A stretch of DNA of 64,000 nt from Corticium candelabrum (lineage: Eukaryota; Porifera; Homoscleromorpha; Homosclerophorida; Plakinidae), in assembly GCF_963422355.1 (NCBI RefSeq), contig NC_085102.1, forward strand, positions 4,797,420 through 4,861,419, in the 5' to 3' direction. Both the position numbers and the translations under genes were made by a program. The notes under the pieces are model-generated. The model saw only the letters and a list, made by a program, of their open reading frames with translations. It did no database searches and was not told where the DNA came from. Positions 10,135 to 20,671 of this stretch are shown one piece after another (the first letter of the stretch is position 1; every line of letters begins with the position of its first letter).

Positions 10135-10179
10135 CTTCTTCGAGTTCAAGTTCGAGATCTGCGAGCTTCTGGTGGACTT
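10135..10179 (-). pseudogene. DIP2 first DMAP exon
   Basis: Minus-strand segment reading EVHQKLADLELELEE, matching PAEVRESLAELELELSEG of DIP2. It joins in phase to the next exon and ends in a GC donor (GCAAGT). The start is placed at a CCCCCCAG acceptor. No in-frame ATG is found between the segment and the upstream stop, so the true first exon is not identified. Confidence 0.7.
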
Positions 10180-10667
10180 CTGGGGGGCAGGCTGGAGTAG
10201 TCCATGATATGGGCAACTGTTTGGCGTTGCCTGTTGGTCGTTAGTGCTTTTGGTGTTCACCCGAAATCGGGAAGAAAAATCATAGAAAGATACACCACAA
10301 CTAGAGGTGGAACCAGTGTGCCTCGCGCGTCCGACAGTTCATCTCGCACATTGAGATTGGTGATTTCAATTGACTGCTTTGCACTTCAACGACGAAAGTA
10401 GTTCGTTCGTTTTGAACAAAAGGGTTCAATACAGTAGATATCAGGTTATGGCCATTCTTGCATCGTTTACAGTCACTTTGGTGAAGATATCACGGAGAAC
10501 GGAAGTGCCGGTTCTTCGCATCTTACGGTTGGATGTGGATGAGACGGAATCACTTTAGGACACGACATTGCGTGGTCTGTTTCACCGTATCTTTTGCTGT
10601 TTTATATCGACGCGCTCATATCTACTGTTGGTCAGATAGTAAGAGAACGACGACGATAGCGCATGCA
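10180..10667. promoter_or_regulatory. Divergent region between DIP2 and collagen-D8C copy 1
   Basis: About 490 bp between oppositely oriented 5' ends. It differs from the equivalent region of copies 2 and 3 until about 20-25 bp before the collagen ATG, where all three become identical (AGTAAGAGAACGACGACGAT). Copy 1 thus probably has a different promoter or 5' exon. Confidence 0.4.
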
Positions 10668-11666
10668 ATGAGCAGCAGCGAAGTGGACGAGAGTTGTAAA
10701 GTTTTGCAAGGAAATTGTGGCCCAACCGGCAGATGGACGATTGCGTTGTTTCTATCGTTAGTTGTGGGCAATTTTGTGTTTAGCGGTTTTCTGTTGTGGA
10801 AGCTCAGTGTTCAGGAGAAAAGATTTGAGAAAACCGTAGAGAAGTTGCAGTTGGACTTGCAGGAACTTCAAGTAGAAAAAGAGGAAATGAAGCAGGTTTA
10901 TGAGACGTTGTCTGAGTATGGAGGAGAAAGAGGGAAGAGGTCGGAAGAACACGTATTTTGGTCATTCATCAAACAGATGTGCAAACCAGAATCAGCAATT
11001 TGTATACCAGGTCAACCAGGAAAAGACGGATTGCCAGGAAAAGATGGTTCAACTGGATTACCAGGTCCAGCTGGAAAAAATGGCGAGGCGGGAAAGGATG
11101 GTGAACCTGGCAGTAAAGGAGAAAAAGGAAAAGGAGACAAAGGTGAACGAGGATATCCTGGTTTTAAAGGACAGAAGGGTGGAAAGGGGGAGATTGGGTT
11201 ACAAGGAGGAAAAGGAATGAAAGGAGACAAAGGAACGAAAGGAAACAAAGGGGATAATCTCCCCAGTCAATGTTTACCAGGGAATCATCGTGTTTTAAGT
11301 GAAACTTGGAGACAAGCATCTGAGCATGTTTCTAAGACAACGTGGCACTGTGATAAGACAGGTAGTTCAGGCAATCAACATGGTTTCACACCAGGCTGGC
11401 ATTCATTCAGTCCTACAATAGGTGGAGCTATGCCAGAGAAGTGCACATCTCAATACTACTGTGGAACTAATGCATCAGGATGGTTAAAAGGATCTCACCC
11501 AAATGTCATTGGTCAAAAAATTTCAAGAACAGTTTGCTTCAGGTCCGAGAGCAATTGTTGTAGATGGCAGACTAGTGTTGAAGTGATCAATTGTGGACAG
11601 TATTACATATACAACTTACCTAACACTCCAGGTTGCACTTTTGCTTACTGTGCTCGAGGACAGTGA
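10668..11666 (+). CDS. Type II membrane collagen with C-terminal D8C domain, copy 1 (332 aa)
   Basis: Single-exon gene. The start is the ATG shared by all three copies; a short upstream ATG-CAA-TGA precedes it. Order: short cytoplasmic tail with two cysteines (C10, C17); one transmembrane segment at about 23-44 (signal-anchor, no cleaved leader); charged coiled coil at about 47-84; furin-type site RGKR at 88-91; a cysteine pair; a short Gly-X-Y collagen stretch with one GKGDKG interruption; and a 135-residue C-terminal domain. That domain has the uromodulin/GP2/OIT3 D8C signature: [51 protein letters not shown]. It is predicted to be a trimeric cell-surface or shed protein. Compared with copies 2 and 3 it lacks the SPSQSSQV linker and much of the collagen. 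A polyadenylation signal lies at about 11,981. Ligand unknown. Confidence 0.9.
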   Translation: MSSSEVDESCKVLQGNCGPTGRWTIALFLSLVVGNFVFSGFLLWKLSVQEKRFEKTVEKLQLDLQELQVEKEEMKQVYETLSEYGGERGKRSEEHVFWSFIKQMCKPESAICIPGQPGKDGLPGKDGSTGLPGPAGKNGEAGKDGEPGSKGEKGKGDKGERGYPGFKGQKGGKGEIGLQGGKGMKGDKGTKGNKGDNLPSQCLPGNHRVLSETWRQASEHVSKTTWHCDKTGSSGNQHGFTPGWHSFSPTIGGAMPEKCTSQYYCGTNASGWLKGSHPNVIGQKISRTVCFRSESNCCRWQTSVEVINCGQYYIYNLPNTPGCTFAYCARGQ

Positions 11667-12379
11667 AGAACAAGTTTCCTTTATCAAAACCATCAGATGT
11701 ACTTATCTTTACATTTTTGTGTGTATCTATGCTTCTCTGACTAGACAAGTGTCTGCTAAGAATGATTGTTGTAAGAGCTGCTTGTTGTGTAGGATTGCTG
11801 CATAGAGTATGATGTGCTGCTAGATGGAAATTTTGTTATAAACATACACAGTTTGTGAGCAGAAATGTGGTTTGCTGTCTACAGTTAACAACAATATTTA
11901 CCGGTGTAACAATAGATAAATTGTTGTATGTTAGATCACGTGTAGTTACATTTAATTAATTTAAGAATTAACTGTTATATAATAAAATAAATTTGATTAA
12001 TTAATTATATATTTATTGTAATTTAAATAATCAATAATATTAATTAGTTTTTTATTAATTGCATACTTACCTTTAGGAGATTCTGTTTTCTAATTTATAA
12101 CTTATTCTCAAATTTCTATTTACATGTTCGCAACATAATAAATAATTCAAATGTTACTTGAAATCCGGGAATTGTAATTATCCGGGCAGTTTACAAATTT
12201 TATAACCCGTACATGTTCTGCCAACATTCCTCGTTGATGTTCTAGCCTTTGTGACCGTCTTCCTCTGCCTTTCGTTAATTAATGGAATCATTATATCAAG
12301 AAGCGAACAAGTGAACAACAAAACTAAATTCGTATTTCGTTTTATTCTTGCGACCTCAGATTTTTGTTTGTGTTTGCAG
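11667..12379. other. 3' UTR and AT-rich spacer of collagen-D8C copy 1
   Basis: Conserved 3' UTR (to about 11,990, AATAAA present), then AT-rich spacer leading to the GOSR2 exon. It is highly similar to 26,068-26,795, 36,321-37,034 and 49,136-49,790. There are no genes. Confidence 0.7.
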
Positions 12380-12544
12380 ATTGTTGATGGAAGTTGAGAG
12401 TCACATATCATCTCTAGGGCACTCGTATTCGCCTCAACTTGAGCAGGAAATTGAGGGTAAATTAGAGGAGTTGTTCTCTGATATTCAGAGGTTGGAGCAG
12501 ATGGTCGCTAAAGAACCACCTTCCAGGAAGCAGAGCGCCAAACT
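12380..12544 (+). CDS. GOSR2 (membrin) exon, copy 1
   Basis: 165-bp plus-strand exon between TTTGTGTTTGCAG and GTGAGA. It reads ESHISSLGHSYSPQLEQEIE, then GKLEELFSDIQRLEQMVAKE, then PPSRKQSAKL. Human membrin has [37 protein letters not shown]. Membrin is the Golgi Qb-SNARE of ER-to-Golgi traffic; this is its N-terminal helical region. No other GOSR2 exon is seen in the window, so the piece is partial even though open and well spliced. Confidence 0.85.
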
Positions 12545-12579
12545 GTGAGATTTGTGGAATGAGAGGAGGGATGATAGAT

Positions 12580-12665
12580 GGGTAGATAGACAGACAGACA
12601 GACGGACGGTCATACGTAACATATATACAGACAGACAAACGTACATACATACATACATGGATACA
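12580..12665. repeat. CAGA-type array
   Basis: Tetranucleotide array directly after the GOSR2 exon, as in the other units. Confidence 0.85.
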
Positions 12666-12747
12666 GATATCATGTAAAGTGACATTGTCAAGTGTAACAG
12701 GCAAAGCTTGCTTTAAGAATAGCTATTCGCCAGTTCTTAGAAGACTA

Positions 12748-13204
12748 ATAGCTTGTTCACACTGGCATGGTTATGTAGCCTAATCGATCGCGAGCCAAAC
12801 CGAACCGAACCGCGTCAGCTAACCGTGTTGGCCTGCGTTCACACTGCCAAAGGCTGAAAGCGCGCTGAGAGTGCGTAGTCAAAGAAAGTGGGCGTGTATT
12901 CAGCTAACCATGCATATCCGGATAGTTCTTGTGATGGATCGTAGGCAAGATGCGATTGTCCTGTTTTAATTGGCATCTCAGCAGTCCATCGCAGTGAGAT
13001 GTACAACACCGGGGTCTCAGAGACGATTTTCCACTGGACTACCGAACCGAACCGTGGTGGCACGGTAGCTTGAGATGAGCCAGCTCAACACGGTTTGGTT
13101 TGGTTCGGTTCGGTTTAGCTGGCGTTCACACTGCGAAGTGAAGCCGAACCAAACTGTGGCGCACCGTGCTGGCACAGTTACAAACGCTAGTGTGAACGGG
13201 CTAT
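12748..13204. mobile_element. MITE family A
   Basis: About 457 bp with inverted ends (TAGCTTGTTCACACTGGC; mirrored as GCTAGTGTGAACGGGCTA) and subterminal GGTTCGGTTCGG-type repeats. Non-coding. It is inserted in the ..AGAAGACTA.. module, whose empty form is at 20,760 and 31,555. Confidence 0.75.
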
Positions 13205-13205
13205 A

Positions 13206-14097
13206 AGAGTGTGTTTACACCAGGCCTAGTCACTAAGGCCACTGTTCACACCAGTATTCAGTGTGGAAAATAGGGAATTATTTTGGCTCGGACAGGTTGA
13301 GCTTAAGTAGGACATTCTTGTATAGTGTTACATGTCTAATTAAGTCCCACCCCTACTGCAGCCATTTTGCATGTAATTTTGTTACAACCAACTTCCAAGG
13401 GAGAAAGGCGTTAAAGGCAGCTGAAGTTTTCTCTGGATAAAGCATGCTAGGAGGCACCTAATTTCATGAAATTAACAGTTACACCATTGGAAAGGCTATC
13501 ACATGCTAAGAGACAAGTATGCATATGGATGGATGTTTTGCCCAAACACGTCCTAACACTGGTGGAGTATTTGGTCGGACAAACAACACATTTGGTGGAT
13601 CATTGTCCTATGTCCTACTGTTATTTTCCACACTGAGTCTTATTTAATCATGATTTGTGTAACGCCATTCTAATGCCATAAAGAGTAGCATTACAACCGC
13701 ATTAGTTAGTTGGCACGTGAGGTAGTATACAAGAAGATCATGCCGCTGATGTTTCTGGTGTGGTGTTGTATGTTTAAACATACAAATGCAGCAACAACAT
13801 GGTGATGTATATGGAAGCGCATATAGGTGTGTACTACATGCCTGTGACAGCTTCCTGCCGTCCCTGAAGGAGCTGCTGGAGAAAGCAAACTAATGTTTCC
13901 CTCTTCAAAACCTAAAGCAATGGATTCGTCAAGACAATTCATGCGAATCCTTGCCGGATATGACGGATGAAAACTGTCCGGGTTAATTACACTCACATGC
14001 CCATGTGACTTCCTAATCATAGCTAGCGGTGTGAACGCGCTTGTGCTAATGTTGGCCTAATCATAGTTAGTCCAGATGTTGGTGTGAACATGCTCTA
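13206..14097. mobile_element. MITE family C, copy 2, with nested element
   Basis: Ends match the element at 6,809 (AGAGTGTGTTTACACC... GGTGTGAACATGCTCT), abutting the MITE A end at a TA. It is longer because of the nested insertion at 13,259. Confidence 0.7.
13259..13635. mobile_element. Nested hAT-like MITE
   Basis: 377 bp with perfect 14-bp inverted ends CAGTGTGGAAAATA. The flanks AGTATT and AGTCTT may be a decayed target duplication. It sits inside the family C MITE, so it is younger than that insertion. Non-coding. Confidence 0.65.
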
Positions 14098-14500
14098 AGA
14101 GTCATAACAAGATTGGATGTACACAGACAGACAAAGACAGACAGATGGATGAACAGACAAACTGTTTTATATCCTTCCTATCTACAAGGGCACATGTGGT
14201 CCTTGCATACATATAACAACAGTATGGTGCAAACCTACTGCAACCACCAGACACTAATTATTTATGAATATATAAGTACACAGCTAAGAGCATGTAAACA
14301 AAAGACAATGTGAAGAGAAACAAAGAAAAAGAGGAAATCATTGTTACAGTCAGTAAACTTGACTCAAACAGTGGAATGGCTTTGGCATGAGATCACAAAA
14401 AACATACGAGGATTGTCGTGTAGATCTAATGTAAGAGAGGAAGAAATGATGATCTTAACTTGCCAAGAGATGCTCTAGACACGCATGCACTAGGGTTAGA
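14098..14500. repeat. Extra copy of conserved block with CAGA run
   Basis: Duplicate of the 3,461-3,760 block at the right end of unit 1. Non-coding. Confidence 0.6.
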
Positions 14501-15452
14501 GTAATGAGGGGCATAACGTGGCATGGGCTAGACCGAGCTATAGCCACCCATCATTTGTAGGCGTGGTCTTAAAATTTCTGGACTTTAAATACGTCATGCT
14601 TGGAAATGCACTGTGGTGCTGGACACAACCTCTCAGAATGTCTTTCTTAAACATACAGGACATAATTAATGTATGTTTTGTGTTCCTCATGAGTACACAT
14701 ATAATATACCATGATACTAAGTACATTGTAGATATCAAATTCATGTGGTAATGAGACATTAATGTATACTATGGTATTCACAAACTTTTAGTGAAACCTC
14801 CCTAAATTGTCCAAGTTTGCATCACCTTTTTTCCAGTCTGGATACGCCACTGATTTAACATATCAGTTAATTAAAAGTCAGTAAGAAGTGGGCGTGTCCT
14901 GTAGCAGCGTGAAGTCTATTCCCATTTCTAGAGGTCACAATATGCCCCTGCAGTAATACGTCTGTATTCTACACAGTCTAAACTAGACAAGAGCCAGGGG
15001 TGTACTCTTTTAGTAGCGTGGAATGGGCTAGACCTGGCTATAGCCCCGCCCCCATTATTTGTAGGCGTGGTCTTAAAATTTGTGGACTTTAGACACGTAA
15101 TGCTTGGAAATGGGTTTTAATATCGGGATAGCAATCCTTCACGTGTGAGTCACATGTCCATGTAATACAAATTTAAATTTAATGGACAAAGGAATTTGTT
15201 ATTATATTAATTAATTGATCAAACTTATAAGCGACGCTTAGTTAGAACATCTGCATTTGATTTCTATCTTGTATATGGGTATTTTGGCTAGACACAAGCA
15301 TACGGTCTATACTTAGCTACCGATAGCATTATGCAGGCTTGCATTCGGTTTGCCTGGTCTTGTCTTTGTCAATTCTTCTAGCAGACGTGCATACACAGTT
15401 TTATGTTAAAGTAGACACAATTCAAGCAGGTGTTTGCATGCAGGTAGGTAGT
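14501..15452. repeat. Two diverged copies of a short repeat, no gene
   Basis: A phrase around GGGCTAGACC... GGCGTGGTCTTAAAATTT occurs at about 14,525 and again at 15,029. The rest is AT-rich and non-coding. This segment is absent from the 2/3 and 3/4 unit borders. Confidence 0.5.
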
Positions 15453-16034
15453 TAACTATGTACACTGTGGGTCTGCCTGGGTATGCATGTAAGGATATGT
15501 AGTGTGTGGATAAGTACAAAGTAATAAGAAGTGGGCGTATTCCATAGCATTGTAAGTTTTTCCTCCCATTTCTAGAGGTCGTGCTATGCCCTGCAATAGC
15601 CAATGTATATTGTATTGACGTTTGTCCACCATCCACCAACTGACCATATAGGAAGCATATCGTCATGCCTATGCCATGTGTACAGACAGACAGACAAACA
15701 AGCTTACAGACTAATAATACGTAATATGTTTGTATACCATGTATGTATACTTTCCCCACAACATTTAAATGGGTTGCACAATTTGGTTGATTATTTGTAG
15801 TTAAAGGAATTTGTTTCTTGTACAGACGAGTTGAACAATTGTCATATGATTGTCAGCATCTACATAGTACTCTTAGGACGTTCCAACAGAAACAGCGGCT
15901 CAAGGTATGGAGATGTACACAATAAGGAGTAATTGAAACGTCGTGTTGGATGCAGCATGATGTTGTGATAGGAAAAGGAAGAGCACGATAGGAATGAATT
16001 GTTGTCAAGGAGATTTACAGCAAATGTATGGATG

Positions 16035-16043
16035 TACACACAC

Positions 16044-16125
<82 letters not shown>
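16035..16125. repeat. (AC)n microsatellite
   Basis: Nearly pure AC tract at the LINE fragment border, unit 2. Confidence 0.95.
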
Positions 16126-16127
<2 letters not shown>

Positions 16128-16129
16128 TG

Positions 16130-17230
16130 ACTTGACTACAGCGGCCAGTGTCTGCCACGCCACTCTATATATGGGGAGAGCTGAGAGACGAGGTAGTTAC
16201 TGTGTGCACTTATGTCTCTGTATGTTCTTCAGCCACTGCAAACGTCTTCCACATGTGCAAGACAGGGGAAGTTGACTGCTGTCTTTTTCTGAACAGCGTT
16301 TGCCACGATGACAGTTATGCCGTTGGAATCCTGGCTTGGATTTGAAGCACCGTCCACATTGACTACAATGGCAGCAACAGCATGTCCTATCAGGTTCCGG
16401 TATCCGACTTGAGGTACAATCAGTGGAGGCAAGTGATGATGACCGGATCGATAATAGAGTCGATGATGATGACATAGTCAAAGAAGAAGAAGAAGACACA
16501 TTCAAACATTTATGTATTGCCAGTCCACTCCTACTTCTCAGCCACCGATGACACTTGGCACATTGCACTGCGCCTGGTTGTTCACACAGAGGCAGTTGGC
16601 ATTCCACAATCCACTTGTGCCGTTTCATACCTGAATGACTCCGAAAGTAGCGGCAACACACAGCACATGAAAATGATCGTTCAGTAGAGGTACGTGTAAC
16701 TTCATCCTGACATGAAGCTTGCCATTCTGGACATTGCTGTGCCAGGTGATACCAATTCTCTAGTTTTAACAACTTCAAGTCAGCCTGGATCCTGTCTTTC
16801 CATCTGGGGCTGACCCCTGAGCTGGTCTAGAATGTGACAGCCATCCAAATAATAGTTTCTTTGGTAATCTAATTGCAGTCATTCGAGCAACATGTCCTAA
16901 CCACTGAAGGCGGTGGTGATGAAGGACGTCAGACATCAGACTACATCTCCCCATCTTTGTCAAAGATCAGTATTGGTGGTATGTTGAAGCTCCTGGTCCC
17001 ATCAAGTCACATGTCTAAAAAATCCTAAATGTCAGGAGCTGCCTCTCATAGGTCACGCTCCCAGCTGTTAAGCTGGGCCCTTTGTGCTACTCAGGGAACT
17101 CTGGGCCTGCGCTAGCAAACTCCTGGAGCCAGGCCAGGCACTCGTAGGAGCACCGACTTGTGAAGCCAACTGTGGTGTGAGCACCCGAAGTCTCACCAGG
17201 ACCCCAGTGGTTGATGTCATGTCACAGCTG
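16130..17230 (-). mobile_element. LINE ORF2 C-terminal fragment, unit 2 (best zinc-finger tail)
   Basis: A continuous minus-strand frame (16,197-16,778) covers the extreme C-terminus. WYHLAQQCPEWQASC is followed by FSCAVCCRYFRSHSGMKRHK, VQCAKCHRWLRSRSGLAIHK, CSQCGRCFKSKPGFQRHNC and LSCTCGRRLQWLKNIQRHKC. This gives four zinc-finger-like modules in a row. Upstream (about 16,775-16,963) is the LQWLGHVARM / RLPKKLLFGWL tail, in another frame. It is a 5'-truncated, decayed insertion shared by all units. Confidence 0.75.
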
Positions 17231-17264
17231 ATGGCCACTTAGGACCGCAGTCAATGACCAGGTA

Positions 17265-17801
17265 GGGTAAACCGGGGTAACTCCGTGAGTAATTTGATAC
17301 ACGCCCGTATATTACTACGTAGGAGTGTTGTAGTCGCTTGATCTTACTACCGTATGGAGCAGTAGCCTTCTGCCAATCAGCATGTGGGTGACCATCTCTG
17401 AAATCTTAATCGTTCTTGAGATAATTCGGGACTTTCGTCGACGCTGCTAATCTTGTGGGTGGGGCAACTTTGTGACAGGCAACTTACGACTTACGAATGG
17501 TTGTAACTATTGCTTGCTTGAGTACGTTTCTTTACTGCATCTACTGTGGTATTGAAAAATAAGGCATACCTATTAGATCTTTCTCTGTACCCTAGGAAGT
17601 TGCTGTGCGGTGTAGGAGGCGTTTTTGTTGTAGCTTCGCCGTCCCGGATGTCCATTCAAGTAGCAATTGACTTGCTATGGAACTCATAATCCTACGTCAA
17701 GTAGTTTACTAATAGTAGAAGAGATTCAAACCCTAAACTGGAGGTAAGACGCTTCACGCTCGAACAGGGTTAGATACTCACGGAGTTGCCCCGGATTACC
17801 C
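17265..17801. mobile_element. MITE family D with exact TA duplication
   Basis: 537 bp with inverted ends GGGTAAACCGGGGTAACTCC and its mirror GGAGTTGCCCCGGATTACCC, flanked by TA on both sides. The paralogous sites in unit 1 (about 1,771) and unit 4 (about 42,508) are empty, with a single TA. Non-coding; it probably used a Tc1/mariner-type transposase. Confidence 0.85.
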
Positions 17802-17871
17802 TACTCATTTATACTCCTGAGTCGAGAGAAGCATATGTGTGTTAGTTTCTTGCTTAAGGAAATTATGCGGG

Positions 17872-17949
<78 letters not shown>
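17872..17949. repeat. (AC)n microsatellite
   Basis: Pure AC tract replacing the SINE head found in unit 1. Confidence 0.95.
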
Positions 17950-17952
<3 letters not shown>

Positions 17953-18144
17953 ATTTGTATGGTTTTCTTGTGACTTGTGGATCTGTGAGATTTGATTTCT
18001 TGCCAGTCACATGATATGTGGATTAGATACCAATGAAATATCATCTTGCAGGAGACACCAATAGCTAAGTCTGACTCTTGATCATGTGTGACAGACAGCT
18101 GTGGGAATGTTAATTTCTAGTGCATTGGGCTGATATTTAAAGCA

Positions 18145-18215
18145 GCTGTTTCGACAGACAGACAGACAGACAACAGACAGACATACAGATAGGCAGACAG
18201 ACAGGCAGACAGATA
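18145..18215. repeat. CAGA array
   Basis: Tetranucleotide array at the border of the endonuclease-like fragment. Confidence 0.85.
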
Positions 18216-18229
18216 ACATCCTCGATCAA

Positions 18230-18950
18230 CAAGACAGGCTGCACGTGTCAGTTCTCTGCTAGGTAGATGGGCAGGAGCATGGCTTAATAGCATTCCAACC
18301 TCATCAAAGTTTGCGCTTAACTCTAGGACTTTTGTCTAGCAACAAGACTGCAGTTGGGGTGTGATATACTTGCTTCTGTGTTGAGAAATATGAGTATGGA
18401 AGAAATATTGACAGGGAAGGGTTTCACCTATTGACATGTAAGTCTGGTGGAGGGCCCATTTGGTCCCACAACTCCATTGTTAGTGTCTGGTGTGATTATC
18501 TGCAAGAGGTGAATACGACTTATCGAAGAGAGCCTAGAGATCTGTATGACGGCACAGAGTCACGTCCTGACATCATAGCATTTGATTCTAATAACGGCAG
18601 AGATCTTGAATTAGATACATCTGTTGCTCATCCGTGGAATGCTGACATACTACTTAGAGCAGCTGAAGGAGACAGAGAAGCCACACGAATGAGAGAAATG
18701 GTAAAATTGCAGAAATATGGAAAGGAAGTAGACATATTTGGAAATGGCTCAAACTGGGACACCTCTAGTGTTTGAACATTATGGGAGATGGGGTGAGCAC
18801 ACCATCAAGTTTCTTTGTCACCTGTCTGAACTGTCTGTGGATGAATACGACTGCAAGAACAGCACTGAATTCAAGTCTCTCTGGCGTCAAGCTGTTTCTG
18901 TAGTTCTACAGCGATGTAATGCCCCGGGTGATGTCAAGAAAACTGTGTAG
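18230..18950 (+). mobile_element. Endonuclease-like retroelement tail, diverged copy a
   Basis: Plus-strand coding remnant of a second lineage. A Cys-x-Cys / His-Cys knuckle (CFC... FHLLTCKSGGGPIW) is followed by RPDIIAFDSNNGRDLELDTS and VAHPW, then TPLVFEHYGRWGEH. The arrangement PD..(D/E)xD after a Cys/His knuckle resembles the restriction-like endonuclease tail of some non-LTR retroelements. The frame shifts once near 18,740-18,775. It is found only in unit 2. Confidence 0.5.
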
Positions 18951-19084
18951 ACTTGCTAGAACTAGTAAATCAGATTTAGACTCTTATTACAAACAATTGG
19001 TACAGTAGATCATTAATTGCTTTGCTGTCGCTGGACAATATTTAGCCTGTACTAGCAGTTGCAATATGCAAATATATTTATTGA

Positions 19085-19700
19085 CAGACAGACAGACAGA
19101 GAACGGGCTCAAGTTTGTCAAGAGATCAATCAACCTACAGAATGCCATCGAGCAGTTGTTGTAATTGTGGCAAGAAACTGGACATCCAAAGATACCATCT
19201 AATCACTTGTAAGACTGGGGGTGGTCCAGTGCACACTCACAACTCAATTGTGTCAGCATGGTCTAACTGCCTTTCTCAACTCAACTTGTCGCACAAACTA
19301 GAGCCACAATACCGGTATGTCAACAGTGACAAGAGGTCGGACATCCTCGTTTATGACCAAGATTCAGGTGCAGACATTGAATTAGATGTGTCGTTGGCTC
19401 ATCCATGGTGTTTGGACTCAGTGAAGGCAGCCTCCAGAGAAGAAGGAGTAGCAGCAATGAAATGGGAGGAGAAGAAAGAGGCAAAGTATAATTCTGAGCT
19501 GCTCCCAGAAGGGTCCTGCCCATTGGTCATTCCTCTTGTTTTCCAACATTTTGGCCGTTGGGGTGAACAAGCTGGCAAAGAGTGCAAGAGATGATGAAGG
19601 AAAACGAAATGAGACCGACTTCAAGAACAAGTGGTGATCAATCATTTCAGTGACACTACAACGTTGCAATGCAAAAGTTGTCTAGGACAAACTCATTAGC
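19085..19700 (+). mobile_element. Endonuclease-like retroelement tail, copy b (unit 2)
   Basis: The longest frame of this family (19,115-19,594): CCNCGKKLD..YHLITCKTGG, HTHNSIVSAW, RSDILVYDQDSGADIELDVS, LAHPW, FQHFGRWGEQ. The Cys/His knuckle plus D..ELDV spacing suggests a PD-(D/E)XK nuclease fold. Copies at 2,286, 30,232 and 42,890 are more decayed. The full-length parent is not in the window, so the family is not certain. Confidence 0.55.
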
Positions 19701-20560
19701 ATAGCGAGATTAAAACGTCGAAATGTATTGTGCTCAGTGTAGTTTGTATGCTTTAGGACAGTAATGGTCTTGTTGTGTTATTGTTAGGTTGCTCATGATG
19801 TAAACGTTTGATTTAAATGGAAAATATATGTATGGAGACAGAAAGATGGACATACATATGTACAGACAGACAGACGTACTTACGGACGTAAATACATGAT
19901 CATGATGATGGTTGTCCACGAATTGCAGTGATGACAACCGGTCAATGAGAGTGATATAAGATAGGGAGATAATGAGTAAAGTACAAGGAGAGATGGACAA
20001 AGCAGAACCTGCGCATAGAATGGTTTATAGTGAGTAAGACTTGCACAATATCAGACCCACTCTCTCGTCCTACATTACCAAGTACATACTGGGGCAGGAG
20101 CTGCAACAAGCATGCAAGCAACTAGGATGCAGTGGTTTGCCAAAGAATGACTGATGGGCCTTCATTTCTGCCATAAAGTACACCACAGTACTATACTGCT
20201 GTAACCCCACGACCAAAGAGCACGACAAAAAGCCTGTTGTCTTTGTCATTGCATCACAACAGAGCATAATCGAAGACCATAGATCGTGATACCTGGGTCA
20301 GCACCGAGGCGTATGACCTCAAGTTAGCGCAGGATTATTTGATGGCGGCCTGTACTCGCCATGTCACAGTACTGTCAACGAGCTTTGTGGGTTTTCTTTG
20401 GGAACAGTAGTGCCACCTACTGTCCTGCCACACCCTGGTGGTACTGCCACTGTAGATCCATGACTGCTTATCCATCAGAAAAAAATCATTCATTAGAATG
20501 GTTTTCTGCTTATACTGTATCACAGCTGGCCCTCATATCTGAGGGTTGTTGCACTATCCA
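19701..20560 (+). repeat. Conserved unit block with possible coding remnant
   Basis: Unit 2 copy of the 2,831 block, but longer. Plus-strand phrases KYTTVLYCCNPTTKEHDKKP (about 20,180) and, in another frame, RDTWVSTEAYDLKLAQDYLM then TVLSTSFVGFLWEQ (about 20,285-20,405) look like real protein sequence. Unit 3 has the same phrases. The product is not recognised. Confidence 0.4.
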
Positions 20561-20579
20561 CCACCTGTGGACACGCACA

Positions 20580-20636
20580 GTAGCATGCAGCTTTGCCCTG
20601 AGACATACAGATACATAGATATACATACATACATAC

Positions 20637-20671
<35 letters not shown>

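Larger units (their letters stand above)
1..15452. repeat. Segmental duplication unit 1
   Basis: First copy of the tandem unit. Its first bases match the sequence from 15,453 on, and the same order of LINE fragment, endonuclease-like fragment, SAP30BP exons, DIP2 exons, collagen-D8C gene and GOSR2 exon recurs in units 2 and 3. It is the longest copy because it keeps more DIP2 exons and carries extra MITEs near its right end. Confidence 0.85.
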
